Below, piece by piece: positions 15,926-24,153 of a stretch of DNA of 64,000 nt. The notes under the pieces were generated by a model. It saw nothing but the letters and a program-made list of their open reading frames with translations. It was not told where the DNA came from and did not search any database. Source of the stretch: Catellatospora tritici (lineage in GTDB: Bacteria > Actinomycetota > Actinomycetes > Mycobacteriales > Micromonosporaceae); the NCBI RefSeq assembly GCF_019083965.1, contig NZ_JAHRCY010000035.1:1-64000 (forward strand). Reading direction: 5' to 3'. Position numbers and translations under genes: made by a program. Numbering within the stretch: the first letter of the stretch is position 1; every line of letters starts with the position of its first letter.

Positions 15926-16130
15926 AAGGCGCAAAGTGGCGACTCTCAATGTCGCGAAGGTCTTCGGGGACCTCCCGCATGCACTGACAGGCCTGCCCGC
16001 GGTCCGCCGCCTACCGCACTGGATCATCAAACCTGTCCAGCAATCGATGGACCACGCCCTGGCCTGGACTGCCTGGCGACTACGCCACCAAGCCTGAGCA
16101 CGCTTCTACCACTACCGACGGCGCACGGCC
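15926..16130 (+). pseudogene. C-terminal fossil of a transposase
   Basis: One frame gives DHALAWTAWRLRHQA, a TGA stop at 16095-16097, and then in the same frame ARFYHYRRR. This matches the common ending of IS701-like transposases (WxxWRRRHQAxAxxxHYxRR). Homology running across the stop shows decay. The upstream part of the frame is not recognisable. It lies about 100 bases from the tRNA-like fragment. Confidence 0.4.
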
Positions 16131-16413
16131 ATCGACCCAGCCAGATAGAACCAACCTACTGCTGCCGTACTAGGCCGCCCGCTGGGTGAGACGGAGCCAT
16201 TCGTGGGTTTGACAGTCCCGCCGGGTGCGCGGTGTCTCGGAGTAGCCGCCCTGCAGGCGGCAGCGTCGGGGCCGGGTTCGGCAATCGACCTGATCGGGGC
16301 GGCTCTGCGGGTGTCGGCGATGCGGCCTCACGGTCTCGCTGTGTGCCGGCGAGCGGCGTGGACACGTCTCGGGTGACGTCAGCCACTTGACGGGCCGGTT
16401 GCATGATGGCAGT

Positions 16414-16433
16414 AATTGAAGAGGTGTTCAATT
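16414..16433 (+). promoter_or_regulatory. Palindrome upstream of the first ArsR gene (candidate operator)
   Basis: AATTGAA (16414-16420), six bases, then TTCAATT (16427-16433) form a perfect 7-bp inverted repeat 35 bases before the ArsR start. TTGAA-n6-TTCAA symmetry is the usual shape of ArsR/SmtB-family operators, so autoregulation of the arsR-sulP unit is likely. The rest of the 16131-16413 interval shows no gene. Confidence 0.55.
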
Positions 16434-16468
16434 GCAGGGTTGCGTCAAGGTGAAGCGGGTGGTTGGCG

Positions 16469-16828
16469 GTGCCGGTACCGCTGTATCAGCGCAAGGCAGA
16501 GTTCTTCCGTACGCTGGGCCATCCGGTGCGTATCCGGGTGCTGGAACTGCTCGGCGACGGGCCGTTGGCCGTGCGGGACCTGCTGGCCGACGTCGAGATC
16601 GAGGCGTCGAGCCTGTCGCAGCAGCTGGCGGTGCTGCGCCGGGCCGGGATCGTCGTCTCCTACCGTGACGGCGCCGCGGTGATGTACGCGCTGGCCGGCC
16701 CGGACGTGGCCGACGTCATGCACGCGGCACGCCGCTTCCTCACCGACATGATCACCAGCCAGGCGCAGCTGCTGGACGCCCTGAGCGATGCGGAGGCCGA
16801 AGAAGGCGCGACGGTGGGGCACCGATGA
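16469..16828 (+). CDS. ArsR-family regulator upstream of a SulP transporter
   Basis: This winged-helix repressor has about 119 residues. The core RIRVLELLGDGPLAVRDLLA and the recognition helix with LSQQLAVLRRAG are intact. It contains no cysteines, so it is not a classical arsenic or cadmium sensor. GTG 16469 (MPVPLYQRKAEFF) is chosen over TTG 16463 because it aligns exactly with the start of its paralogue at 21676 (MSKPLYQAKADFF). Its stop overlaps the SulP start (ATGA), so the two are co-expressed. The signal it senses is unknown. Confidence 0.85.
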   Translation: MPVPLYQRKAEFFRTLGHPVRIRVLELLGDGPLAVRDLLADVEIEASSLSQQLAVLRRAGIVVSYRDGAAVMYALAGPDVADVMHAARRFLTDMITSQAQLLDALSDAEAEEGATVGHR

Positions 16829-18531
16829 ACACGACGGCGACGGGAATCTCCCGACTGGCTCACCTGCTGCGGCTGCTGCCCAGCCGCCAGGACCTGGCCA
16901 CGATGGGCCGCCGGCCGCGCCAGGACCTGATCGCCGGGCTGACCGTCGCCGTGGTCGCCCTGCCCCTCGCATTGGGATTCGGGGTGTCCTCCGGACTCGG
17001 CGCGGCGGCCGGGCTGGCCACCGCGATTGTGGCCGGGGCGCTCGCGGCGCTGCTGGGCGGGTCGAACCTACAGGTGTCCGGGCCGACCGGGGCGATGACG
17101 GTGGTGCTGGTGCCGATCGTGCACCGCTTCGGCCCTGCCGGGGTGCTGACCGTCGGCCTGCTCGCCGGGGTGATCCTGGTGCTGCTCGCGGCCGCCCGCG
17201 CCGGCCGCTACATGCAGTACGTGCCCGCCCCGGTCGTGGAGGGCTTCACCGTCGGCATCGCGGCGGTCATCTTCCTGCAGCAGGTCCCGGCCGCACTCGG
17301 CGTGCCGACCCCGCACGGGGAGAAGGTCGCCGCGGTGGCCTGGCAGGCCGTCGTCGAATTCGCCCAAGCGCCGAACTGGCCGGCGATCGCGGTGGCGCTC
17401 GGCGTCGCCGTGACGATGCTGACCGGGGCGCGTTGGAAACCGGCGGTGCCGTTCTCCCTGCTCGCCGTCGGCGCGGTCACGGTGCTGGCGGCGCTGGCGC
17501 ACCTGGACGTCGCCCGTATCGGCGCGCTGCCCTCGACGCTGCCCGCGCCGTCGCTGGCGTTCCTGGACCGGGCCGCGGTGCCGATGCTGCTCACCTCAGC
17601 GCTGGCCGTCGCCGCCCTCGCGGCGCTGGAGAGCCTGCTGTCGGCCACGGTCGCCGACGGGATGACCGTCGGGCAGCGCCACGACCCGGACCGGGAACTG
17701 TTCGGCCAGGGCATCGCGAACCTGGCCGCTCCGCTGTTCGGCGGAGTGCCGGCCACCGCGGCGATCGCCCGTACCGCGGTCAACGTCCGCAGCGGCGCCG
17801 GATCGCGGCTGGCCGCACTCACCCACGCCCTGGTCCTCGCGGTGATCATGCTCGCGGCCGCGCCCCTGGTCGCCCACATTCCCCTGGCCGCGCTGGCAGG
17901 GGTGCTGCTGGCCACCGCGATCCGCATGGTCGAGGTCGGCTCCCTGCTTGCGCTGGCCCGCTCGACCCGCTCCGACGCGCTGCTGATGGTGTTGACCGCA
18001 GCGGCGACGCTCGCCCTTGACCTGGTCGCCGCCGTCGGGATCGGGGTGGTGCTCGCCGCATTCCTCGCGGTACGGAAGATCGCCCAGGCCGCGACGCTGG
18101 AGCGGGTGCCCCTTGACGTGACCGACCACCATGCGGAAGAGGCCAGCCTGCTGGCCGAGCACATCGTCGCCTACCGGTTCGACGGTCCGCTGTTCTTCGC
18201 CGCCGCGCACCGGTTCCTGCTCGAACTGTCCGAGGTCGCCGACGTGCGCGTGGTCATTCTGCGCATGTCGGGGGTGTCCACCGTCGACGGCACGGGAGCC
18301 ACTGTGCTGCGTGATGCGATCGAACGGCTCGAGCATCGCGGCATCGAGGTCTACCTGTCCGGGGTGCGCCCGGAGCATGACAAGGCCCTGGCGGCGATCG
18401 GTGTCCTGCCGCGGCTGCGCCGTGACGGCCGCGTGTTCGCCCACACCGGCGAGGCCATCGCCGTAGCCCGGACGCACCTGCACCACACCGGGGTGCTGGC
18501 ACCCGTCAGCGCCGCGCGGGAAGGGGTGTGA
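16825..18531 (+). CDS. SulP-family anion transporter with STAS domain
   Basis: The gene encodes 568 residues. The SulP membrane core spans about residues 30-430, beginning with a DLIAGLTVAVVALPLALGFG-like first helix and containing the family NLQVSGPTGAM motif. A C-terminal STAS domain follows (about 440-550, RMSGVSTVDGTGATVL). Family members carry sulfate or bicarbonate, some with Na+ or H+. The substrate cannot be fixed from sequence. The neighbourhood contains PEP carboxykinase, a CO2-linked enzyme, which makes bicarbonate an attractive guess. Translation is coupled to the ArsR gene. Confidence 0.92.
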   Translation: MNTTATGISRLAHLLRLLPSRQDLATMGRRPRQDLIAGLTVAVVALPLALGFGVSSGLGAAAGLATAIVAGALAALLGGSNLQVSGPTGAMTVVLVPIVHRFGPAGVLTVGLLAGVILVLLAAARAGRYMQYVPAPVVEGFTVGIAAVIFLQQVPAALGVPTPHGEKVAAVAWQAVVEFAQAPNWPAIAVALGVAVTMLTGARWKPAVPFSLLAVGAVTVLAALAHLDVARIGALPSTLPAPSLAFLDRAAVPMLLTSALAVAALAALESLLSATVADGMTVGQRHDPDRELFGQGIANLAAPLFGGVPATAAIARTAVNVRSGAGSRLAALTHALVLAVIMLAAAPLVAHIPLAALAGVLLATAIRMVEVGSLLALARSTRSDALLMVLTAAATLALDLVAAVGIGVVLAAFLAVRKIAQAATLERVPLDVTDHHAEEASLLAEHIVAYRFDGPLFFAAAHRFLLELSEVADVRVVILRMSGVSTVDGTGATVLRDAIERLEHRGIEVYLSGVRPEHDKALAAIGVLPRLRRDGRVFAHTGEAIAVARTHLHHTGVLAPVSAAREGV

Positions 18532-18538
18532 ACGGCCG

Positions 18539-18868
18539 GTGGCACCGCACCAGCGCGTGGCGTGGCATGGCTATCTGGTGATCGCCGTCGGACTGATGCC
18601 GGCTGTCCGCGGGTGGCAATGCGATCGGCAGGCGCAGGCCGAGTTCACGGTGCTGATCGCACTGCTGCATGAACATGGCGGGCTGTGGGGTGCCGACGGG
18701 CCGCGGCTGCTCGCGATCGCGAGGCGTGCCCAGACGATGTTCGGCACAGGAGATCTCGCCGGTTCCGCGCTGTTGCTGGGTGCACTGGCCCGGCGGCTGT
18801 TCGCGCTGTCCAGACCCGCGCCTACTGCGGTGAGCGGTCGCAGCGAGGGCGACGGAGCAGGGGCGTGA
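18539..18868 (+). CDS. Unknown protein, first of a tandem pair
   Basis: The gene encodes 109 residues from a GTG start eight bases after the SulP stop. It is mostly helical by eye and shares a pattern with the next gene: QRxAWxGYL near the start, a WGxDGxRLLAxAxxAQ-like block, then LARxLFALSxP. I know of no named family. Position suggests co-transcription with arsR and sulP. No signal peptide or membrane helix is evident, so it is probably cytoplasmic. Confidence 0.6.
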   Translation: MAPHQRVAWHGYLVIAVGLMPAVRGWQCDRQAQAEFTVLIALLHEHGGLWGADGPRLLAIARRAQTMFGTGDLAGSALLLGALARRLFALSRPAPTAVSGRSEGDGAGA

Positions 18869-18874
18869 GGTGTC

Positions 18875-19213
18875 GTGACACCGATCCAGCGCTCGGCGTG
18901 GCAGGGGTACCTGTTGGTGATCAATGATCTGATCCCGGCGGTGAGCCGTGATCAGGTAGTCGAGCCGGTCATATCGCGGCATTTCGCCGCTCTGCACGCT
19001 CATCTGGACGCGCACGCGGTGTCGTGGGGGCTGGACGGAATACGGCTGCTGGCCGTCGCGACCGGCGCGCAGGTCATGTTGCGCCGCAGCGACCGAGCCG
19101 AGGCGTTATCACTGCTACAGGGGCTGGCCAGAGGACTGTTCGCGCTGTCGAGCCCCACCGCTTCGGGGAACGCGGGCGGAGGAGGGCCTCGACCGCCGGG
19201 AGTAGCCAGGTGA
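18875..19213 (+). CDS. Unknown protein, second of a tandem pair
   Basis: The gene encodes 112 residues from GTG 18875, six bases after the previous stop. It is clearly paralogous to the preceding gene (QRSAWQGYL, WGLDGIRLLAVATGAQVM, LARGLFALSSP), so a tandem duplication occurred. The halves have diverged in the region between the two conserved blocks. The function is unknown. Two retained copies suggest a heteromer or divergent specificity. Confidence 0.6.
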   Translation: MTPIQRSAWQGYLLVINDLIPAVSRDQVVEPVISRHFAALHAHLDAHAVSWGLDGIRLLAVATGAQVMLRRSDRAEALSLLQGLARGLFALSSPTASGNAGGGGPRPPGVAR

Positions 19214-19355
19214 TCCACCGGGTACTGGTGTCGCATCGCCTTGTCGGTGAGCGCCGCTCAGCGTTGCTTGTCGTGGCGTGTCACTGTCCTCACCTCGTCC
19301 CTGAGAGTCGGCTCACTGCCGAACGTCCAGGCCCGCCTGCTGCCCGACTGCGGCG

Positions 19356-19562
19356 CTAGCCGCCGATCGGGACGTGGGCCAGGTCGTTCCACAGGTCCCG
19401 CATGGTCTGGTAGACCCCGTTGGGCAGGGTGTGCAGGACGTCGATGACCTCGGGCCGAGCATGGCTGCCGGCAGCGTGCGCCAGCAGCCGGTCGCGGGTG
19501 GCGGGGCCGTCAGTGAAGGCGGTCTCGATGTGGTTGGCGAGTTCGGTGCGGGTGACAGTCAC
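19356..19562 (-). CDS. DUF2795-like small protein
   Basis: The gene encodes 68 residues from GTG 19562, which has AGGAG six bases upstream. Longer in-frame starts lack this signal. The block ATRDRLLAHAAGS...EVIDVLHTLPNGVYQTMRDL matches the DUF2795 arrangement: a helix, then a LPxxxY segment, then a helix. The biochemical role is unknown. It lies immediately downstream of pckG on the same strand with a 91-base gap and may be co-transcribed. Confidence 0.7.
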   Translation of the reverse strand: MTVTRTELANHIETAFTDGPATRDRLLAHAAGSHARPEVIDVLHTLPNGVYQTMRDLWNDLAHVPIGG

Positions 19563-19653
19563 CGGTTCTCCTGGCTTCGCGTGTGGTGGATGGTGGGCGT
19601 GACCCGCCGCCCGAGGGAAGGCGAAACGGCGGGCCACGCCGGTCTGTGCGCTG

Positions 19654-21480
19654 CTACACCGCGTGGAGGCGGGTCTGTAGCGTGTCCAGTTCGGTGCGCA
19701 GTTGCGCGGGCAGTTTGTCGCCGAACCTGGTGAACCATTCGTCGATCTGCGGGATCTCCGCGGCCCACTCGTCCGGGTCGACGCGCAGCGCCGCGGTCAG
19801 GTCGTCGCCGGTGACGTCCAGGCCGGTGGTGTCGATCGTGCCGGGGGCAGGCACGTAGCCGATCGGGGTGTCGACGGCGTCGGCGCCGCCGTCGAGCCGG
19901 TCGATGATCCATTTGAGGACGCGGGAGTTCTCGCCGTAGCCGGGCCACAGGAACCGGCCGTCGGCGCCGCGGCGGAACCAGTTCACCTGGAAGATCTTCG
20001 GCAGCTTGTCCGCGTCCGGGGCGTTCTTGCCGATGTTCGTCCAGTGGGTGAGGTAGTCCGCGGCGTGGTATCCGATGAACGGCAGCATCGCCATCGGGTC
20101 GCGGCGCACGACGCCGACCTGCCCGACGGCGGCGGCGGTGGTCTCCGACGACAGGGTGGCGCCCATGAACACGCCGTGGTTCCAGTCGCGGGACTGCGCG
20201 ACGAGGGGGATGGTGGTTTTGCGGCGGCCGCCGAACAGGATCGCCGAGATCGGCACACCCTGGGGGCCGTCGTACTCGGGGGCCAGGATCGGGCACTGGC
20301 TGATCGGGGTGCAGAAGCGGGAGTTCGGGTGGCTGGACGGACGGCCGGTGTCCGGGGTCCAGTCGTTGCCGTGCCAGTCGGTCAGGTGCGCGGGCGGGGT
20401 CCCCATGCCCTCCCACCACACGTCGCCGTCATCGGTCAACGCGACGTTGGTGAACAGCGAGTTGCCGCGTTCGAGCGTGCGCATCGCGTTGGGGTTGGTC
20501 GTCCAGTCGGTGCCCGGCGCGACGCCGAAGAACCCGTACTCGGGGTTGACCGCGTACAGGCGGCCGTCGGAGCCGAAACGCATCCAGGCGATGTCGTCAC
20601 CCAGGGTCTCGACCTTCCAGCCGTCGATGGTCGGCTCGAGCATGGCGAGGTTGGTCTTGCCGCACGCCGACGGGAACGCCGCCGCCACGTAGTGGACCTT
20701 GCCGGTCGGGTTGGTGAGCTTGAGGATGAGCATGTGCTCGGCCAGCCAGCCCTCGTCGCGGGCCATCACGCTGGCGATGCGCAGGCTGTAGCACTTCTTG
20801 CCCAGCAGCGAGTTGCCGCCGTAGCCCGACCCGAAGGACCAGATCTCGCGGGTGTCGGGGAAGTGGGCGATGTACTTGGCGTCGTTGCACGGCCACCTGA
20901 CATCGGCCTGGCCCTCGCCGAGCGGGGCGCCGACCGAGTGCAGCGCCGGGACGAAGTCCGCGTCCTCGCCCATGACGTCCAGGACCGGGGTGCCCATCCG
21001 GGTCATGATCTTCATGCTGGCGGCGACATAGGCCGAGTCGGTGATCTCGACGCCGAACTTGGGGTCGTCCGCGTCGAGGGGCCCCATGCAGAACGGGATC
21101 ACGTACATGGTCCGGCCGCGCATGCAACCGCGGTACAGCTCGGTCATGAGCTGCTTCATCTCGGCCGGGGCCATCCAGTTGTTGGTCGGACCGGCGCCGT
21201 CGGGATCGGCCGAGCAGATGAAGGTGCGCTCCTCGACCCGCGCCACGTCGGAGGGGTCGGTGCGGGCCCAGAACGAGTTCGGCTTGCGCTCGGGATTGAG
21301 CCGCACCAGAGTTCCGGCGTCAACCAGTTGGCCGGTCAGCCGCTGCCATTCGTCGTCGGAGCCGTCGCACCAGACGACCTGCGTGGGAGTGGTCAGTTCG
21401 GCTACCTCCCGCACCCAGGCCAGCAGCCGGGGGTGGGTGGTCGGGGCCGAGTTCAGGCCGGGCGTCGTTGCCACAGTCAT
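19654..21480 (-). CDS. pckG: Phosphoenolpyruvate carboxykinase (GTP)
   Basis: The gene encodes 608 residues, normal for the GTP-dependent family. The enzyme interconverts oxaloacetate and GTP with PEP, CO2 and GDP, at the junction of the TCA cycle and gluconeogenesis. The active-site loop with FPSACGKTNLAML (Cys near residue 275), an MRFGSDGRLYAVNPEYGFFG block and the FGGRR segment with its arginines are present. ATG 21480 is chosen because AAAGG lies about ten bases upstream and the N-terminus is then normal. An ArsR gene with a palindrome faces it divergently, suggesting direct control. Confidence 0.96.
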   Translation of the reverse strand: MTVATTPGLNSAPTTHPRLLAWVREVAELTTPTQVVWCDGSDDEWQRLTGQLVDAGTLVRLNPERKPNSFWARTDPSDVARVEERTFICSADPDGAGPTNNWMAPAEMKQLMTELYRGCMRGRTMYVIPFCMGPLDADDPKFGVEITDSAYVAASMKIMTRMGTPVLDVMGEDADFVPALHSVGAPLGEGQADVRWPCNDAKYIAHFPDTREIWSFGSGYGGNSLLGKKCYSLRIASVMARDEGWLAEHMLILKLTNPTGKVHYVAAAFPSACGKTNLAMLEPTIDGWKVETLGDDIAWMRFGSDGRLYAVNPEYGFFGVAPGTDWTTNPNAMRTLERGNSLFTNVALTDDGDVWWEGMGTPPAHLTDWHGNDWTPDTGRPSSHPNSRFCTPISQCPILAPEYDGPQGVPISAILFGGRRKTTIPLVAQSRDWNHGVFMGATLSSETTAAAVGQVGVVRRDPMAMLPFIGYHAADYLTHWTNIGKNAPDADKLPKIFQVNWFRRGADGRFLWPGYGENSRVLKWIIDRLDGGADAVDTPIGYVPAPGTIDTTGLDVTGDDLTAALRVDPDEWAAEIPQIDEWFTRFGDKLPAQLRTELDTLQTRLHAV

Positions 21481-21535
21481 CAGCTGCATGCCTTTCTGTG
21501 CGAGGGGTGTGTCTCTACCCACAGCCCTCAATAAG

Positions 21536-21551
21536 TTGCTAACTTTAGCAA
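21536..21551 (+). promoter_or_regulatory. Palindrome in the pckG-arsR divergent region (candidate operator)
   Basis: TTGCTAA (21536-21542), CT, then TTAGCAA (21545-21551) is a perfect 7-bp inverted repeat with a two-base centre. It is 56 bases upstream of the pckG start and 125 bases before the divergent ArsR gene. The symmetry suits a winged-helix dimer, and TTAGCAAGTG may overlap a promoter. Binding by the adjacent ArsR is inferred. Confidence 0.55.
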
Positions 21552-21675
21552 GTGATGATGTCTGGTAAAGTTGGCGGGTGGTGCGACAACATCACAGTCA
21601 GGCATGCGGTGAACGACGCCAGCGGGGGCGCGGCCGCAGTCGGGTACGGTTTCGGGCGGCGAAGGGGGTGGACCG

Positions 21676-22023
21676 GTGAGCAAACCGCTGTATCAGGCCA
21701 AGGCGGACTTCTTCAAAGCACTGGCCCATCCGGCCCGGATTCGGGTACTCGAACTGCTATCAGAACGCGAGCACGCCGTCTCGGAGATGCTGCCCGAGGT
21801 CGGTCTCGAACCTGCACATCTGTCGCAGCAACTGTCGGTGCTGCGCAAGATGAACCTGGTCGTCACCCGCAAAGAAGGCTCCAACGTCTACTACTCGCTG
21901 GTCAGCCCACACGTCGCCGAACTGCTCGCGGTCGCCCGCACGATCCTGACCGAGGTGCTGGCCAACCAGGTGGGGCTGCTGGACGACCTACGCGAGGCGC
22001 AGCAGGCCACCGCTCGCCGGTAG
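21676..22023 (+). CDS. ArsR-family regulator divergent from pckG
   Basis: The gene encodes 115 residues with the same layout as the regulator at 16469: PLYQxKAxFF start, HPARIRVLELL, LSQQLSVLRKMN recognition helix, and a C-terminal dimerisation helix. No cysteines are present, so a thiol metal site is unlikely. It probably represses itself and/or pckG through the palindrome at 21536. The two regulators are paralogues and may read the same or related signals, linking SulP transport with PEP carboxykinase. Confidence 0.87.
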   Translation: MSKPLYQAKADFFKALAHPARIRVLELLSEREHAVSEMLPEVGLEPAHLSQQLSVLRKMNLVVTRKEGSNVYYSLVSPHVAELLAVARTILTEVLANQVGLLDDLREAQQATARR

Positions 22024-22193
22024 CCGCAGCGGGCGAGCAGCCGCGCCGCGCCGTGTCAGGCAGGACGGGGATGCCGGGTGGGGCTCCCATCTCTCGTACC
22101 CGCCCGGCACACCCCGCCCGGCGGCGAGTGATACCGGCATTCGCCGGAGCCGCCGGGCAACCGGGCTGCTGACCACCGCCCTGCTCACCGTAA

Positions 22194-22732
22194 GTGATCC
22201 GCGCGGCCCGGCAGGCACATGACTGGCCGACAAACCGGTGTTCGGGTGGTGGGGCCGGTTCGGCATGGACGGCATCGGCACTGCTGATCGTCTTCGGTGC
22301 CGCGTCGATCACGCTAGCGGCGGGACTCTCCGGTCAATCAAAGCCGTCGGTCACCGCCATCGTTGGGCTCGTGTCCGAGTACTCATTTCTGGCCTGCACC
22401 GGAACGGGCATGGGCGTGCTGGTGCTGATACTGCTGTGCTTGGCTGCCCTGATCCTCGACATCAGTCGGCGTGCCTGGGTACCGCCGCGTACGAGACCGT
22501 CTGGTGGCATCTCTTCGACGTCCTGCCCGGTCCGGACATTCCCGCGATACTGCACTGGTCCGCGCCCTTGGACACCACGGGCTGGCAGCGGCTGAGCGTG
22601 GTCCAACTCGCGATCGCCTCAGCATTGCTGCTGCTGGCGTTCCCGCTCGCCCGTGCGGTACGTAGCCTTGGCTCCGCAGCGGCCGGCGCCGCACAGGCGG
22701 CTGACGGCCGTCCCGGCGCTGCCGCAGGTTAG
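22194..22732 (+). pseudogene. Frameshifted three-helix membrane protein
   Basis: One frame encodes two hydrophobic segments (ALLIVFGAASITLAAG and MGVLVLILLCLAALI, joined by GLVSEYSFLACTGTG), with good third-position GC until about 22470. Coding character then continues in another frame: YETVWWHLFDVLPGPD, a third helix ASALLLLAFPLARAV, and a stop at 22732. A single-base deletion around 22470-22490 explains the switch. I do not recognise the family. A sequencing error would restore a complete gene. Confidence 0.5.
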
Positions 22733-22908
22733 CAGCCAACCCTCACGCCAGGACGGGCAGCGCGGCGGTGCCGTGCTGGACGAAACCGCGCGCGCCGCAA
22801 TCGAGTTCGCCTACGCTCGGTCTGAGCAGGATCTGGCCTGATCAGTGGCCAGATGCGGGCGACCTTGGCGCAGGTCCAACCGGGACCTCGGGCGGATGGA
22901 GACGCGCG

Positions 22909-24033
22909 ATGATCGAGCCTCTTCCTCGCGAAGACGCGATGACGGAGCCTCTTCCTTACGAGGAGCTGTCCAGTCACTTTCCCGGTCGACCGGCGCGACT
23001 GAGCGACCTGGGGACGCTGTCGAGATCCCTCTTCGTGACCGGAGGTCCCGAGGGCCTGACCGTCGAGGCCAGGGTGATCCCGGTAGAGCGGCGACACGAG
23101 ACCGAGGACGCGCAGATCTACGAGATCCGGCTCGAGGTGGGCGGGACGCGTCTCGGCCTGCGTGCTTCCCCTCCGGGTATCGAGGTCGTCGAGGTCCGGG
23201 AGCGGCTGGACGAGGAGCGGTACCGCGACCTCATGGACGCCCACATCCCTGATCATCTCGGGTTCGACGTCGAGCCGCGGCAGCTCATCCAGGCACGCAA
23301 TCGCATTCCGAGGCGGCTCGACCCCGACCTCCGGTACAACACGACGAGTTTCGGAGACGAAGACCGGCGCGTGTTCCGGGACACGAGTTACCCCTGGAGC
23401 GCCTTCGGTCGGTGCGAGACCAACCTCGGTCCGTTCAGCGGTGTCATGGTCGGCCCACGGCACCTACTGACCTGCAACCACGGCATCGACTGGACCCCAC
23501 CTCCCGGCTTCGCAGCCGACTGGCTCACCTTCACGCCTTCGTACTACGACGGTGACGCTCCATTCGGAGCGACCTATGCCACCCACGTGTATTCAGTGAA
23601 GCGGGACGACAACGACGGGTTCAGCAACGGCGACGAGGGCCAGTACGACTACACGGTCCTGGTCCTCAACGACAGGATCGGAGACCGCACAGGGTGGCTG
23701 GGAACTCGCCGCTACACCGACGCTTGGGACACGAACCCGAACTGGTGGCACATCGGTTACCCACAAGATCTGACCAGCGTCTCCCGGCCGACCTACCAGC
23801 GCGGATTCACCATGAACGGTGATGACGAGCAAGACGACGCCCATCAGGTGCTCTACCACCAGGCCGACGTCTTCCCAGGTCAGTCAGGCGGACCCATGTT
23901 CGGGTTCTGGGCGGGCGACGTCGGTCCCAGAGCGGTAGCGGTCCAGTCGTGGCAAGACACCGACAGCAACGGGGCAAGCGGTGGCGGTGACCTCGTCGAT
24001 CTCGCCATCCGGGCTCGAAGCGACCATCCATAG
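22909..24033 (+). CDS. Trypsin-like (V8/S1B-type) serine protease, apparently cytoplasmic
   Basis: The gene encodes 374 residues. The C-terminal half is a chymotrypsin-fold protease: catalytic His191 in LLTCNHG, Asp247 in YDYTVLVL and Ser326 in FPGQSGGPMF. The N-terminal 130 residues form an acidic domain I do not recognise. No signal peptide or membrane helix is present from ATG 22909, which follows a GGATGGAG site. It starts with two near-identical decapeptides (MIEPLPREDA, MTEPLPYEEL), so the second ATG at 22939 is an alternative start. An internal or co-exported protease is possible. Confidence 0.82.
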   Translation: MIEPLPREDAMTEPLPYEELSSHFPGRPARLSDLGTLSRSLFVTGGPEGLTVEARVIPVERRHETEDAQIYEIRLEVGGTRLGLRASPPGIEVVEVRERLDEERYRDLMDAHIPDHLGFDVEPRQLIQARNRIPRRLDPDLRYNTTSFGDEDRRVFRDTSYPWSAFGRCETNLGPFSGVMVGPRHLLTCNHGIDWTPPPGFAADWLTFTPSYYDGDAPFGATYATHVYSVKRDDNDGFSNGDEGQYDYTVLVLNDRIGDRTGWLGTRRYTDAWDTNPNWWHIGYPQDLTSVSRPTYQRGFTMNGDDEQDDAHQVLYHQADVFPGQSGGPMFGFWAGDVGPRAVAVQSWQDTDSNGASGGGDLVDLAIRARSDHP

Positions 24034-24082
24034 CAGCGCGCAGCCATCACCTCGATGGCCTCGCGCTTGGTCCCGTCGACGG

Positions 24083-24107
24083 GGTCGCCTCGCTCAGCGA
24101 GGTGACC
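24083..24107. terminator. Hairpin between convergent genes
   Basis: GGTCGCCTCGCT (24083-24094) pairs with AGCGAGGTGACC (24096-24107) with one G.T pair, forming a 12-bp stem with a very tight loop. It lies midway between two convergent stop codons (24033 and 24154) and can serve both strands. Confidence 0.6.
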
Positions 24108-24153
24108 GTGCCCTGTCCGCGTCCACCGCGCACTCGCCGCGAACCCACGTCGG

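Noticed and set aside
15692..16030. Protein-coding frames across the tRNA-like fragment
   Set aside because: The peptides they give (for example PESNRRPLAP) are typical translations of tRNA T-loop sequence and not real proteins.
16469..16828. Arsenic or cadmium resistance function for the ArsR proteins
   Set aside because: Neither regulator has cysteines, and no arsenite pump, reductase or metal ATPase is adjacent.
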